In this document: piece by piece, positions 33,892-43,213 of the stretch
Position numbering within the stretch: the stretch's first letter is position 1
Layout of the letters: every line of letters starts with the position of its first letter
Source: Terracoccus luteus
Lineage (GTDB): Bacteria > Actinomycetota > Actinomycetes > Actinomycetales > Dermatophilaceae
NCBI RefSeq assembly: GCF_003635045.1
Contig: NZ_RBXT01000001.1
Location: 1,550,001-1,614,000, forward strand
DNA: 64,000 nt
Direction: 5' to 3'
The notes under the pieces: generated by a model
The model's input: only the letters and a program-made list of their open reading frames with translations
Told to the model about the DNA's origin: nothing
Database searches by the model: none
Translations under genes and position numbers: made by a program

Positions 33892-34989
33892 TCATCCCTC
33901 GGTCGACCGATGCGTGTCCGGTGCGGCCGTCGGCCCGTCGGCGGCGGGCGGCGTGTCGTACGCGGCCAGGGCCGCACGGGCCTCCTGCGCGATCGACAGC
34001 GCGAGGTCGCGGGGCTCGACGACGTGTGCGCCGCCGCCGAGGCGCAGCAGGAGCCGTCGCACGAGCGCCGGGTCGGCCACCTTGAGGGTCACCCGCACCG
34101 ACCCGTCGTCGCCGCGCTCGACCCCCTCGTTCGGGTAGTAGTCGGCGATCCACGCGGCGTCGACCCCGGCCTCGATGACGACGGTGAGGTCGTCGGGCCC
34201 GGCGACGAACGACTCGCCGAGGTCGCGCGGGGCGACCCCTTCCGGGGGCGTGCCGTCGACGTCCAGCACCGACGCCGACTCGATGCGGTCGAGGCGGAAG
34301 AGGCGAACCCCCTCGGCCCGGTGGCACCAGCCCTCGGCGTACCACTGGCCGTCGAGGTTGACGACGCGCATGAGGTCGACGTCGCGCTCGGTCGACTCGT
34401 CGCGCGTCGGGACGTAGTAGCGCAGGTGCACCCGGCGGTGGTTCGCCAGCCCCTCCTTGAGCGCCGGCATGGCCGCGTGCTGGCTGCCGTCGTCGAGGTC
34501 GAGGGCGATGCGGGATGCCGGGTCGCCCGGTGCCGTGCCTACGGTGGCCGCCTGCGCGGCCCGGATCTTCTCCAGCGTCCGCTCGGCGATCTCGGGGTTG
34601 ACCAGGCTGGAGCCGAGCGCCTGCAGACCGGCGACGAGGGTGACCGCCTCGTCCTGCGTCAGACGCATCGGGGCGGCGATGTCGTCGGCGTTGTCGAGGT
34701 AGATGTGGCCGGTGTCCCACTGGGCGTCGATGAGCTCGGAGTGTCCGTAGCCGGGGGTGCCGCAGACGAAGAGCAGCTCGAGGTCGTCGACGATCTGCTG
34801 CTCGCTCACCCCGAACTCTCGCGCGGCGTCACCGAGCGCCACGCCCCGGTGGCGCAGCAGCCACGGCACCATGTCGAGCAGCCGGCCGAGCCGCTGCGTC
34901 GCCGTCTCCGGCGCCCGGGCCGGCTGCGACGACCGAGGTGTTCTCGGTGACCTCGGTGACCTCGCTGACCTCGACGGGGTCGGACTCAT
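33892..34989 (-). CDS. pafC: WYL-domain regulator PafC
   Basis: The 365-residue protein has an N-terminal HTH-like part (RLLDMVPWLLRHRGVALGDA, REFGVSEQQIVDDLELLFV), a central WYL domain (residues about 170-250: HLRYYVPTRDESTERDVDLM, GQWYAEGWCHRAEGVRLFRL) and the WCX C-terminal extension. With PafB it forms the mycobacterial activator of the RecA-independent DNA damage response. The first 35 residues are a low-complexity Ser/Pro/Arg stretch. The ATG overlaps the pafB stop by four bases, consistent with obligate partners. Confidence 0.93.
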   Translation of the reverse strand: MSPTPSRSARSPRSPRTPRSSQPARAPETATQRLGRLLDMVPWLLRHRGVALGDAAREFGVSEQQIVDDLELLFVCGTPGYGHSELIDAQWDTGHIYLDNADDIAAPMRLTQDEAVTLVAGLQALGSSLVNPEIAERTLEKIRAAQAATVGTAPGDPASRIALDLDDGSQHAAMPALKEGLANHRRVHLRYYVPTRDESTERDVDLMRVVNLDGQWYAEGWCHRAEGVRLFRLDRIESASVLDVDGTPPEGVAPRDLGESFVAGPDDLTVVIEAGVDAAWIADYYPNEGVERGDDGSVRVTLKVADPALVRRLLLRLGGGAHVVEPRDLALSIAQEARAALAAYDTPPAADGPTAAPDTHRSTEG

Positions 34990-35966
34990 GCCGCTCCCCC
35001 GTTCGCGACGGCCGCGCCGGCGAGGGCCGTACGCACCCTCTCGACGAGCTCGGGCGGCGACACGGCGACGGCGTGGGCGCCGAGGGCGGCGACGTCACTC
35101 TCGGTGAGGCCCTGCCGGTAGGGCAGCTCGATCTCCGACCACCGGTCGTCGACCTCGCGGGTGGTGACGGCGTGGCGGCGCAGCGCCCCGCCCCGGCCGT
35201 GCCGGAGGCGGACCACGGCGGTCCCCGCCGGCTGCGGGTCGCTCGTGCCGACCGCGACCTCGGGCACGTGGCCGGAGGGCACCGAGTAGCCCCCGGCGCG
35301 GCCCTTCTTGCGGACCGGGCCCTCGAAGCGGCTGAGCCGGAAGGCGCGCTCGGCCTGCCGCTCGAGGTCGTAGCCGGTGAGGTACCAGCGCCCGTGCCAG
35401 TTCTTCAGGGCCCAGGGCTGCACGTGCCGGGTGTCGACGGTCCCCTCGCTCTTGCGGTAGTCGAAGGTGATGGGCTGCAACGCCGTGACCGCCGCCCGGA
35501 CCGCCTCGAAGGCGGGCTCGCGGGTGCGGATGCGGGGCTCGACACCGGCCGCCATGGAGTCGTCGATCTCGACGCCGGCGAGGCGGAGCTTGCGCAGGGC
35601 GGCCGAGGCGGCGCCCGAGATGCTCGCCGTCGACCAGGCGCGGGCCGCGAGGGCGAGGGCCGCGACCTCCTCCGGCTCGAAGGAGATGGCGGGCAGGGCG
35701 GTCTCGCTCGAGTCGATGCGGTAGCCCACCTCGTCGTCGAACAGGACGTCGATGACGGTCGTCGTGATCGGGATGCCCATCTCGCGCAGCTCGTCCTTGT
35801 CGCGCTCGAACATGCGGTCGAAGGCCTCGTCGCTCGCGGCGGCGGCGTAGCTGGGCAGCGCCTGGCGCAGCTTCTGCTTCGACACCGGCCGCCGGGCCGA
35901 CGTGAGCGCCAGGATGAGGTTCATCAGGCGTTCCGTCTTCTCCGCCGACGGGGAGACTGGGCTCAT
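34986..35966 (-). CDS. pafB: WYL-domain regulator PafB
   Basis: The 326-residue protein has a winged helix (EKTERLMNLILALTSARRPV, SKQKLRQALPSY) and a WYL domain (ITFDYRKSEGTVDTRHVQPW, WHGRWYLTGYDLERQAERAF), followed by WCX. It pairs with PafC. I start at ATG 35966, since the open frame upstream is proline-rich noise. The 254 bases between the FKBP gene and pafB contain a small 9-base repeat (ACCCAACGG twice, then ACCCGAAGG, 36191-36217) and may hold a separate promoter for pafB onward. Confidence 0.93.
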   Translation of the reverse strand: MSPVSPSAEKTERLMNLILALTSARRPVSKQKLRQALPSYAAAASDEAFDRMFERDKDELREMGIPITTTVIDVLFDDEVGYRIDSSETALPAISFEPEEVAALALAARAWSTASISGAASAALRKLRLAGVEIDDSMAAGVEPRIRTREPAFEAVRAAVTALQPITFDYRKSEGTVDTRHVQPWALKNWHGRWYLTGYDLERQAERAFRLSRFEGPVRKKGRAGGYSVPSGHVPEVAVGTSDPQPAGTAVVRLRHGRGGALRRHAVTTREVDDRWSEIELPYRQGLTESDVAALGAHAVAVSPPELVERVRTALAGAAVANGGAA

Positions 35967-36220
35967 CTGGGTCCTTCCCGGGTCTGGGTGCACGACGCTA
36001 CCCGACCCCGGCGACACCGCTGTGGCGGGACGGCTCCTGCCCCCGAGCCCGCCACCGGACTCGTCGACGAGCGGGCCCCGACGTCCGCACGGACCCGGCA
36101 CACCGGCATCCGCCCGGGGACCCGCGTCAGCCGGTGACGCGACGCCCCCGGGCGGAGACCGGGAGAGGCGAGTGGTGCCGAGGTGTCAGCGACCCAACGG
36201 ACCCAACGGACCCGAAGGGC

Positions 36221-36607
36221 TCAGCGGACGTCGACGAGGTCGACGACGAAGATGAGCGTCTCGCCGGGCGCGATGGCGCCACCGGCGCCACGGTCGCCGT
36301 AGGCGAGGTGGGCGGGGATGGTGAGCTTGCGGCGGCCGCCGACCTTCATGCCCTGGATGCCCTGGTCCCAGCCCTGGATGACCATGCCGACGCCGATGCG
36401 GAAGTCGAGCGGCGTCCCGCGGTTCCACGAGGAGTCGAACTCCTCGCCCGTCGAGAAGGCGACGCCGACGTAGTGCGCGCTGACGGTGTCGCCGGCCTTG
36501 GCCGGGTCACCCTCGCCTTCGATGAGGTCCTCGAGAACGAGGTCGGCCGGCGGCTCGCCCTCGGGGAAGTCGATCTCGGGCTTGGTGCGGTCGGGGTCGA
36601 GCGCCAT
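36221..36607 (-). CDS. Cytoplasmic FKBP-type peptidyl-prolyl isomerase
   Basis: The 128-residue protein is one FKBP domain: LVLEDLIEGEGDPAKAGDTV, SAHYVGVAFSTGEEFDSSWN, FRIGVGMVIQGWDQGIQGMK, VGGRRKLTIPAHLAYGDRGA, IAPGETLIFVVDLVDV. The active-site aromatic and Asp residues are present. There is no signal peptide. The ATG at 36607 (GAGAGG ten bases upstream) gives the usual length. It lies between the FKBP lipoprotein and pafB. An FKBP gene at this position is common in actinobacterial pafA operons. Confidence 0.95.
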   Translation of the reverse strand: MALDPDRTKPEIDFPEGEPPADLVLEDLIEGEGDPAKAGDTVSAHYVGVAFSTGEEFDSSWNRGTPLDFRIGVGMVIQGWDQGIQGMKVGGRRKLTIPAHLAYGDRGAGGAIAPGETLIFVVDLVDVR

Positions 36608-36711
36608 CGAGGGGTGCCTCTCGTCGGTGGCGGCCACGCGGTCACGTGGGCCGTCGGGTGGTCGTGCGGTCAGGAGGTCACGGCCGAGGGCCGCGACCGG
36701 GCGACCGTCTG

Positions 36712-37767
36712 TCAGGACGCGTCGAGGATGTCGACGACGAAGACGAGCGTGTCGTCAGCCTTGATCTTGCCGTCCGGGGTGCCCTTCGTACCGTACCCGT
36801 CGGCCGCGGGGATGACGAGGAGCACCCGGCTACCGACCTTCTTGCCCACGAGGGTCTTGTCCCAGCCCGGGATGACCTGCCCGACGCCGATCGGGAAGTC
36901 GGCGGCCGTGCCGCGCTGCCACGAGGAGTCGAAGACGCTGCCGTCGCGCCAGAGCACGCCGTGGTACTGCGCGGTGATGGTCTGCCCGGCCGTCACGGTC
37001 GCGCCCGTGCCCTCGATGAGGGTGGCCTGCTCCGTCTTGGTCGGGGCGGCCGTCGTGGGCACCGTCACCGTGGGCGCCTTGGTGGGCCCGTCCTTGAACT
37101 CGACGGTGGGCAGGCCGGCGGGGCTGGCCGTCTGGGTGCCGTCGACCTGGGTGAGCGGGGTGCGCACGTCGGCGACGTCGGCGACGACGACGATCGTGTC
37201 CTTGCCGGTGACGCCGAGCTGGGGGTTGCCCTGCTCGCCGAAGGCGTCCTTCGGCGGGATGGTGAAGGCGATCCGGCTGCCCTTCTGCGACCCGACGAGG
37301 CCCTTGATGAAGCCCTGGACGAGGTCGGGGCGCGAGAGCCGGAAGCTCTCGACGGGGCGCTTGGCCGTGAAGCCGTCGTCGAGCAGCTTGCCCGACGTGC
37401 CGTTGAAGATCTGCGCGCGCACGCCGACGACGTCCTTCTGGGTCGCCGCGGTGCCCGTGCCGGGGGTGAGCACCTTCTTCTCGACCTCGGTCGAGCTGAC
37501 CGGGACCTTGCCGACGTTGACCTTCGGCGCGGTCTTCAGGTCGACGGCGCCGGTGGCGGTCAGGCCCGCGAGGGCCGTGCTCTCGCCGGTGACCGGGGTG
37601 ACCGGGGTCTGGGTCGGAGCCGCCTGCCCGGTCGCGTTCCCGGTCGGGTTGCCGGTGGCGTTGCCGCTCGTGGTGCCCCCGCTCGGCGTGCCGGCCGAGC
37701 CGCAGGCGGCGACGGCGGTCAGGGAGGCGGCGGCCACGAGGGCCAGGACGGGACGGGAGAAGCGCAC
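36712..37767 (-). CDS. Lipoprotein with two FKBP-type domains
   Basis: The 351-residue product starts at a GTG (37767) with a lipoprotein signal peptide ending TAVAAC (lipidated Cys22). A Gly/Thr-rich linker follows. Residues about 90-205 are a diverged FKBP domain (DVVGVRAQIFNGTSGKLLDD, LVQGFIKGLVGSQKGSRIAF, IPPKDAFGEQG). Residues about 240-351 are a canonical one (TITAQYHGVLWRDGSVFDSS, FPIGVGQVIPGWDKTLVGKK, VLLVIPAADGYG). It should be a membrane-anchored folding helper outside the cell. It is next to pafA, 193 bases downstream. Confidence 0.93.
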   Translation of the reverse strand: MRFSRPVLALVAAASLTAVAACGSAGTPSGGTTSGNATGNPTGNATGQAAPTQTPVTPVTGESTALAGLTATGAVDLKTAPKVNVGKVPVSSTEVEKKVLTPGTGTAATQKDVVGVRAQIFNGTSGKLLDDGFTAKRPVESFRLSRPDLVQGFIKGLVGSQKGSRIAFTIPPKDAFGEQGNPQLGVTGKDTIVVVADVADVRTPLTQVDGTQTASPAGLPTVEFKDGPTKAPTVTVPTTAAPTKTEQATLIEGTGATVTAGQTITAQYHGVLWRDGSVFDSSWQRGTAADFPIGVGQVIPGWDKTLVGKKVGSRVLLVIPAADGYGTKGTPDGKIKADDTLVFVVDILDAS

Positions 37768-37960
37768 GGGTCGGCTTTCGGTCGGGTTCGGTGGAGGAGG
37801 GACGGGGCCCTGGCACGCTCGCCCTCGGTCGTCCACGCTCGACGAGCGCGCGACCGGGCGAAAGGCCCCGTCACTGTAACCGCCGGACCCGTGCCCCGAG
37901 TTCCCCCGACCGAGACGCCGAACGCACCTGTCCGCCCGCTGTGCCGCCTGCTGTGCCGCC

Positions 37961-39352
37961 TCAGAGGGGACGCTGGACGAGCGGGCTGCGCTCGATGGTC
38001 TCCATGAGCCGGTCGACCCGCTCGTCGACCGCCTTGAACGGGTCCTTGCACAGCACCGTCCGCTGCGCCTGGTCGTTGAGCTTGAGGTGCACCCAGTCGA
38101 CGGTGAAGTCGCGGCCGTGCTCCTGGGCGGCGCGGATGAAGTCGCCGCGCAGGCGCGCTCGGGTCGTCTGCGGCGGGCGCACCTTGGCCTGGAAGATCTC
38201 GATGTCGCTCGCGACCCGCGCGGCACGACCGGCCTTCTGCAGCAGGTAGAACAGGCCGCGACGGCGGTTGATGTCGTGGTAGGCGAGGTCGAGCTGCAGC
38301 ACCCGCGGGTCACCGAGCGCGAGGTCGTGCCGGGCCCGGTAGCGCTCGATGAGCCGGTGCTTGATGACCCAGTCGACCTCGGTCGCGACGGCGTCGAGGT
38401 CGCCCGAGCCGATGGCGTCGAGGGCCCTCCCCCAGAGGTCGAGCACCTGCTTCGTGTCGGGGCTGCCCATGCCCTCGTGGTCGACGAAGTCGAGGGCCTT
38501 CTCGAGGTACTCGCGCTGCATGTCGAGCGCCGACAGCTCGCGGCCGTTGGCGAGGCGCACCGTGGCCCGGCCCGACGGGTCGTGGCTCATCGTGCGGATG
38601 GCCCGGATCGGGTTCTCCATCGTCAGGTCGCGCATGACGATCCCCGACTCGATCATGCGCAGCACGAGGTCGGCGCTGCCGACCTTGAGCAGGTTGGTCG
38701 TCTCCGACATGTTCGAGTCGCCGACGATGACGTGCAGCCGCCGGTAGCGCTCGGCGTCGGCGTGCGGCTCGTCACGGGTGTTGATGATGGGCCGGCTGCG
38801 GGTCGTCGCCGACGACACGCCCTCCCAGATGTGGTCGGCCCGCTGGCTGACCGCGTAGGAGGCCCCGTGGGCCGTCGCGACGACCTTGCCTGCGCCGCAG
38901 ACGATCTGGCGACTGATGAGGAAGGGGATGAACATGTCGCTGACGCGCTGGAAGTCGCCGCCGCGCCCGTAGAGGTAGTTCTCGTGGCAGCCGTACGAGT
39001 TGCCGGCGGAGTCGGTGTTGTTCTTGAAGACGTAGATCTCACCCTCGACGCCGTCGTCACGCAGCCGCATCTGGGCGTCCTCGACGAGACCCTCGAGGAT
39101 GCGCTCGCCGGCCTTGTCCTGGATGACGAGCTCGCGCACGGAGTCGCACTCGGCCGTCGCGTACTCGGGGTGCGAGCCCACGTCCAGGTAGAGCCGGGCG
39201 CCGTTGCCGAGGAAGACGTTGCTCGACCGCCCCCAGGCGACGACACGGCGGAAGAGGTACCGGGCGACCTCGTCGGGCGTGAGCCGGCGCTGCCCCTGCG
39301 TCGTGCAGGTGACGCCGTACTCGTTCTCGATCCCGAAGATCCGCCGCTCCAT
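37961..39352 (-). CDS. pafA: Pup-protein ligase PafA
   Basis: The 463-residue glutamine-synthetase-like ligase joins the C-terminal glutamate of Pup to substrate lysines using [19 protein letters not shown] is the ATP/metal-binding start, [18 protein letters not shown] has the catalytic Asp (Asp57), and [39 protein letters not shown] and [16 protein letters not shown] are further core blocks. The loop that marks Dop is absent between residues 40 and 57. It starts the leftward operon. Unlike many actinobacteria, it is not beside prcA; about 11 kb of other genes lie between. Confidence 0.97.
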   Translation of the reverse strand: MERRIFGIENEYGVTCTTQGQRRLTPDEVARYLFRRVVAWGRSSNVFLGNGARLYLDVGSHPEYATAECDSVRELVIQDKAGERILEGLVEDAQMRLRDDGVEGEIYVFKNNTDSAGNSYGCHENYLYGRGGDFQRVSDMFIPFLISRQIVCGAGKVVATAHGASYAVSQRADHIWEGVSSATTRSRPIINTRDEPHADAERYRRLHVIVGDSNMSETTNLLKVGSADLVLRMIESGIVMRDLTMENPIRAIRTMSHDPSGRATVRLANGRELSALDMQREYLEKALDFVDHEGMGSPDTKQVLDLWGRALDAIGSGDLDAVATEVDWVIKHRLIERYRARHDLALGDPRVLQLDLAYHDINRRRGLFYLLQKAGRAARVASDIEIFQAKVRPPQTTRARLRGDFIRAAQEHGRDFTVDWVHLKLNDQAQRTVLCKDPFKAVDERVDRLMETIERSPLVQRPL

Positions 39353-39431
39353 GAACCAACTCTAGGCGTGCTTCTTCCGCCGACGGCGTACACCCGTTCC
39401 AGTCCCCGGCGCGTCGTGCTTCGCTGACGCC

Positions 39432-40478
39432 ATGAGCGCGGACGGCGAGCAGCAGTCGGATGCCGGGGGGCCGCGGGTGCTGGTCCTCGGCGGCACGTCG
39501 TGGCTGGGTGGGGCGGTGGCCGCCCACGCGGCGGCCCGCGGCGCCTCCGTCACCTGCCTCGCCCGCGGCCGGGCGGGCGAGGTGCCGCCGGGCGTGCTCC
39601 TCGTCGAGGCCGACCGCGACGCGGGCGCCGAGGCGTACGCCGCGGTCACCGGGCGCGCCTGGGACCTCGTCGTCGACGTCGCCCGCCAGCCCGGGCACGT
39701 CCGCTCGGCCCTGCAGGCCCTCTCGGACGACGCGGAGCACTGGGCCTTCGTCAGCTCGTGCTCGGTCTACGCCCGTCACGACGAGCCGGGCGCCGACGAG
39801 AGGGCGGCCCTGCTGCCGGCGCACGACGGCGACACCGCCGGCCCCGACCGCTACGGCGAGGCGAAGGTCGCGTGCGAGCAGGCCGTCACGGCGGTCCGGG
39901 GCGACGACGCCCTTGTCACCCGGGCCGGCCTCATCGTCGGGCGGGGCGACCGCAGCGACCGGTTCGGCTACTGGCCCGGCCGGTTCGCACTGGCCGTCGA
40001 GGACGGCGGGCCGGTGCTCGTGCCGGCCGACCTCGAGCGACGGGTGCAGTGGGTCGACGTCCGCGACCTCGCGGCGTGGCTCGTCGACGCCGGCCTGGCG
40101 GGCGCGGCGGACACCGTCAACGCGACGGGACCGACCACGTCGCTCGGTCACGTCCTGCAGGAGGCGGCGGCGGTCGCCGGGTTCGGCGGCGAGACCGTGA
40201 CGGCGACGGACGACCAGCTGCGGGCGGCCGGCGTCGAGGAGTTCATGGGTCCGCGGTCGCTGCCGCTGTGGCTGGGCGACCCCGAGTGGCAGTCGTTCAT
40301 GGACCGTGACGTCTCAGCGGCGCGACGGATCGGCCTGTCCTGCAAGCCTCTTCGTGAGACCATGCGCTCGGCGCTCGAGCACGAGCGGGCGCTCGGGCTC
40401 GACCGTCCTCGCACCGCTGCGGGCCTCGGCCGGGCCGACGAGCTGGAGGTCGTGGGCCGCGTGCGCGACGCACGCTGA
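39432..40478 (+). CDS. NAD-dependent epimerase/dehydratase-family protein
   Basis: The 348-residue protein of the extended SDR type has RVLVLGGTSWLGGAVAAHAA as nucleotide loop, VSSCSVYARHDEP, the YxxxK active site in PDRYGEAKVACEQAV, and RVQWVDVRDLAAWLVDAGL at the substrate side. Substrate unknown. It is divergent from pafA with 79 bases between. Confidence 0.87.
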   Translation: MSADGEQQSDAGGPRVLVLGGTSWLGGAVAAHAAARGASVTCLARGRAGEVPPGVLLVEADRDAGAEAYAAVTGRAWDLVVDVARQPGHVRSALQALSDDAEHWAFVSSCSVYARHDEPGADERAALLPAHDGDTAGPDRYGEAKVACEQAVTAVRGDDALVTRAGLIVGRGDRSDRFGYWPGRFALAVEDGGPVLVPADLERRVQWVDVRDLAAWLVDAGLAGAADTVNATGPTTSLGHVLQEAAAVAGFGGETVTATDDQLRAAGVEEFMGPRSLPLWLGDPEWQSFMDRDVSAARRIGLSCKPLRETMRSALEHERALGLDRPRTAAGLGRADELEVVGRVRDAR

Positions 40479-40538
40479 CCGGCATCCGATCGCATCACGG
40501 CGCCCGGTGCTCAGGGGACCCGTGAGCTGCGACGAGGT

Positions 40539-40573
40539 GCGCCGGCCGGGGAGGGCAGTTCCCCGACCGGCGC
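40539..40573. terminator. Bidirectional hairpin between convergent genes
   Basis: GCGCCGGCCGGGGA (40539-40552) pairs with TTCCCCGACCGGCGC (40559-40573) with one unpaired base. It lies between the stops of the epimerase and the ferritin-like gene. Confidence 0.6.
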
Positions 40574-40585
40574 GTCTCGGGAGGG

Positions 40586-41515
40586 TCAGGCGTTGGCGTC
40601 GCTCATGGTGACGGCACCGTTGACCCCGGTGGGGAAGAACCCGCCCTTGGACACTGCGGCGGGGTTGAGGTAGGCGATGTTGAGGACCTGGCCGGGCGTG
40701 CGGCTGAAGGTGATCCCGTTCTCGTCGGTCGGCACGAGGTTGGCGCGCCCGTCGAGGTAGAGGCCCTGGTCGAGCATCGTCTTGCCGTCGAGGGAGTCAC
40801 GCGCCCACGAGATCTTGCCGGCCTGCGGCTGCAGGCCACGCTCGAACAGCGCGCTGCGCACGATGCCGGCGTGGTAGGCCTCCACCGACAGGATGCCGGC
40901 GGCCGCCTCGAGGTAGGTCTTGTTCGTGATGAGCGGTGCCGCGCCCTTGTAGGCCGTGACGCCCACGTCCTCGAAGATGAAGGCACCGAGCAGGAAGCTG
41001 TTCTCGTCGGCGAACGGGTCGAACTTCTCGCCCGCTCCGATGAGCCCCGCCGCCTGCGCCGCGGCCGTGAAGCTGTCGCGCAGGTCGATCTGCGGCTGGG
41101 CCACCTTGGCGCCGCCGAGGGCGGTGCGCAGGAACGTGACGTGGGCCAGCTCGTCACCGGCGATCTCCTGCGCGTAGCGCTTGAGGACCCGGCTCTTGAA
41201 GGGCACGGCGTGACCGCCGGTCACCCCGCCCATCTTGCCGCTGCCGTCGGTGAGGGAGGTGGGGATGCCACGTCCGTTGACGGCGAACGAGTAGTACTGC
41301 GCCTCGAGGTACTCGAGGTTGAGGGCGAAGTTGAGCACGGCGCCGTCGCTCGGTGCCTCTGCGGCCGACGCGGACGTCGCTCCGGCACCGACCGCGGCGG
41401 CGGTGCCGGCCACGGCCAGACCGCCGATGCCGGCCGCCTTGAGGAAGTTGCGGCGGTCGCGGTCGTTCTCGGCGCTGCGGTCGATCAGGTCGACCACCAT
41501 CTTCTTTCCGAACAC
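40586..41515 (-). CDS. Tat-exported ferritin-like protein
   Basis: The 309-residue protein has a twin-arginine signal ([20 protein letters not shown], cleavage near SASAAEA). The ferritin-like four-helix region follows (residues about 55-235): [56 protein letters not shown] and [20 protein letters not shown]. The Glu and Glu-x-x-His pairs fit a di-iron site. The role, perhaps oxidative protection outside the membrane, is inferred. I take the GTG at 41515, where GAGGAG is six bases upstream; the ATG at 41500 is the alternative. Confidence 0.85.
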   Translation of the reverse strand: MFGKKMVVDLIDRSAENDRDRRNFLKAAGIGGLAVAGTAAAVGAGATSASAAEAPSDGAVLNFALNLEYLEAQYYSFAVNGRGIPTSLTDGSGKMGGVTGGHAVPFKSRVLKRYAQEIAGDELAHVTFLRTALGGAKVAQPQIDLRDSFTAAAQAAGLIGAGEKFDPFADENSFLLGAFIFEDVGVTAYKGAAPLITNKTYLEAAAGILSVEAYHAGIVRSALFERGLQPQAGKISWARDSLDGKTMLDQGLYLDGRANLVPTDENGITFSRTPGQVLNIAYLNPAAVSKGGFFPTGVNGAVTMSDANA

Positions 41516-41726
41516 GTGTAGCTCCTCGACTGTGAAGGGGTGACGCACGGGGTGTTGCGGATGGCTCGACAGGTGCTGGTCCGAGGGTCGACCGTGGTGA
41601 CATGTCGCGGTCCGGGTTCGTCGCCCTCGCCCGACCGGATTGGAACCTCGGCGGTGCCGATGGTGTGCGCACCTGCCACCCCTGGAGCTTGGAAGGCGCC
41701 GAGCGCGCAACCCGACGCGCGCCTGA

Positions 41727-41748
41727 CACCCCTGGACGGCCAGGGGTG
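41727..41748. repeat. Perfect hairpin in the ferritin-like upstream region
   Basis: CACCCCTGG (41727-41735) and CCAGGGGTG (41740-41748) form a perfect 9-bp stem with a 4-base loop. It is one of three inverted or direct repeats in the 363-base gap 41516-41878, which otherwise holds no gene. Confidence 0.7.
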
Positions 41749-41765
41749 CCGATCGCGCAGCTTCG

Positions 41766-41840
41766 GTGATGCCGGACGCGCCGTATGCGCCGCGTCCGGC
41801 ATCACACAGCCGCCGGCGCACCGCGTCCGGCATCACACAG
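41766..41840. repeat. 15-bp hairpin plus 20-bp direct repeat
   Basis: GTGATGCCGGACGCG (41766-41780) and CGCGTCCGGCATCAC (41791-41805) are a perfect 15-bp inverted repeat with a 10-base loop. The 20-mer CCGCGTCCGGCATCACACAG occurs at 41790-41809 and again at 41821-41840. It may be the kinase terminator, duplicated in part, or a regulatory element for the ferritin-like gene. Confidence 0.8.
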
Positions 41841-41878
41841 GCGGCGTCACGCGACGTCGGGATGCCGGGCGCGCGCCG

Positions 41879-43213
41879 TCAGCGGACCGGCAGCTCGACG
41901 ACGAAGCGGGCGCCGCCGCCGGGGCGCTCCTGCACCTCGACGGTGCCCCCGTGGGCGAGCACGTGGCGCTGGACGATGGCGAGGCCGAGCCCGACGCCGT
42001 TGGGCGACGACGGCGAGAGGCGGGCGAAGCGGTCGAAGACCCGGCCGCGCTGCCCCTCGGGCACCCCCGGCCCCGCGTCGTCGACCTCGATGCGGGCGAC
42101 CGCTCCACGTCGCTGCACCGTCACGGCGACGCATCCGCCGCCGTGGGTCTCGGCGTTGCCGACGAGGTTGACGACCACCCGCTCGAGCCGTCGCTTGTCG
42201 CCCGGCACGACGAGACCGCCGCCCCGCACCCGGGTGACCGGCCGTCGCAGCAGACCGTCCGCCGCCCGCCGCACGAGCTCGCCGAGGTCGACCGGCTCGA
42301 GCGCCACCTCCTCGCCGGCGTCGTGCCGCGAGATCTCGAGCAGGTCGACGACGAGCACCCGGAAACGGTCGAGGTCCTCGCCGAGCAGCTCGACCGGCTC
42401 CAGCACCGAGGCGGGCAGTGCGGCCCGGCGGTGGCGGATGACCTCCATCGAGTTGAGCATCGAGGTGAGCGGCGTCCGCAGCTCGTGCCCGACGTCGGCG
42501 GCGAACCGCGAGTCGGCCCGCACCCGCCCCTCGAGCTCGGAGATGGCCCGGTTGAACGAGGCCGCCAGCGGGTCGAGGTCCGGGTCGCCCGTGGGCGGCA
42601 CCCGCAGGTCGAGCCGGCCCCGGGCGACGTCCGAGACGACGGTGTTGAGCTCGACCAGGGGCCGCAGCGCGACCCGGCTCGCCCACCGCCCGAGCGCCGC
42701 ACCGACGAGCGTCGTCACGACGGCACCCACGGCGAGCACGGCCACGAGCACGTCGACCGTGTGGTCGACGTCCTGCAGCGGGAACACCTCGAACAGCGCG
42801 TCGCCCGCCCGCGGCAGCGGTGCCCCGACGACGAGCACCGGCCCACCGGCATCCTCGACCCGCGACGCCACCGTGCGGCCCTCGGCCACCGCGGAGACGA
42901 GGTCGTCGGGGGGCCTGCCCCACGACCCCGCCGGCTCGGGTCCGGACCACCGGCCGCCGACGAGCGCGAACGACGTGTCGGCGTCGTCGGTGGGCAGCGT
43001 CGCCAGCACGGATGCCGGGTCGCGCGCACCCGACTCGAGCGCCGACTGCACTGCGCCACGGTCGAGCTCGGTCTCGGTCACCGCCGTGTCGGTGCGCTGT
43101 GCGAGCAGGAAGTGCGCGACCGCGACCCCGGTCGAGACGGCGAGCAGGGCCGACAGCGCGAGGGCGAGCAGCCCAAACGTCAGCTGCACCCGGGTCCGCA
43201 GACCGACGGTCAC
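41879..43213 (-). CDS. Sensor histidine kinase
   Basis: The 444-residue membrane kinase has a first membrane helix (residues about 9-30, LTFGLLALALSALLAVSTGV), an extracytoplasmic sensor of about 120 residues and a second helix (about 155-175). HAMP follows (VALRPLVELNTVVSDVARGR), then the H-box FAADVGHELRTPLTSM, then the ATPase boxes NLVGNAETHGGG (N), VDDAGPGVP (G1), FDRFARL (F) and GVGLGLAIVQ (G2). It resembles the MtrB branch in its dimerisation helix. It starts at a GTG that overlaps the response regulator stop (GTGA). Confidence 0.93.
   Translation of the reverse strand: MTVGLRTRVQLTFGLLALALSALLAVSTGVAVAHFLLAQRTDTAVTETELDRGAVQSALESGARDPASVLATLPTDDADTSFALVGGRWSGPEPAGSWGRPPDDLVSAVAEGRTVASRVEDAGGPVLVVGAPLPRAGDALFEVFPLQDVDHTVDVLVAVLAVGAVVTTLVGAALGRWASRVALRPLVELNTVVSDVARGRLDLRVPPTGDPDLDPLAASFNRAISELEGRVRADSRFAADVGHELRTPLTSMLNSMEVIRHRRAALPASVLEPVELLGEDLDRFRVLVVDLLEISRHDAGEEVALEPVDLGELVRRAADGLLRRPVTRVRGGGLVVPGDKRRLERVVVNLVGNAETHGGGCVAVTVQRRGAVARIEVDDAGPGVPEGQRGRVFDRFARLSPSSPNGVGLGLAIVQRHVLAHGGTVEVQERPGGGARFVVELPVR

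Noticed and set aside
40586-41836. Longer frame for the ferritin-like gene up to 41836
   Set aside because: The extension covers the hairpin region, lacks an RBS, and would bury the twin-arginine signal.
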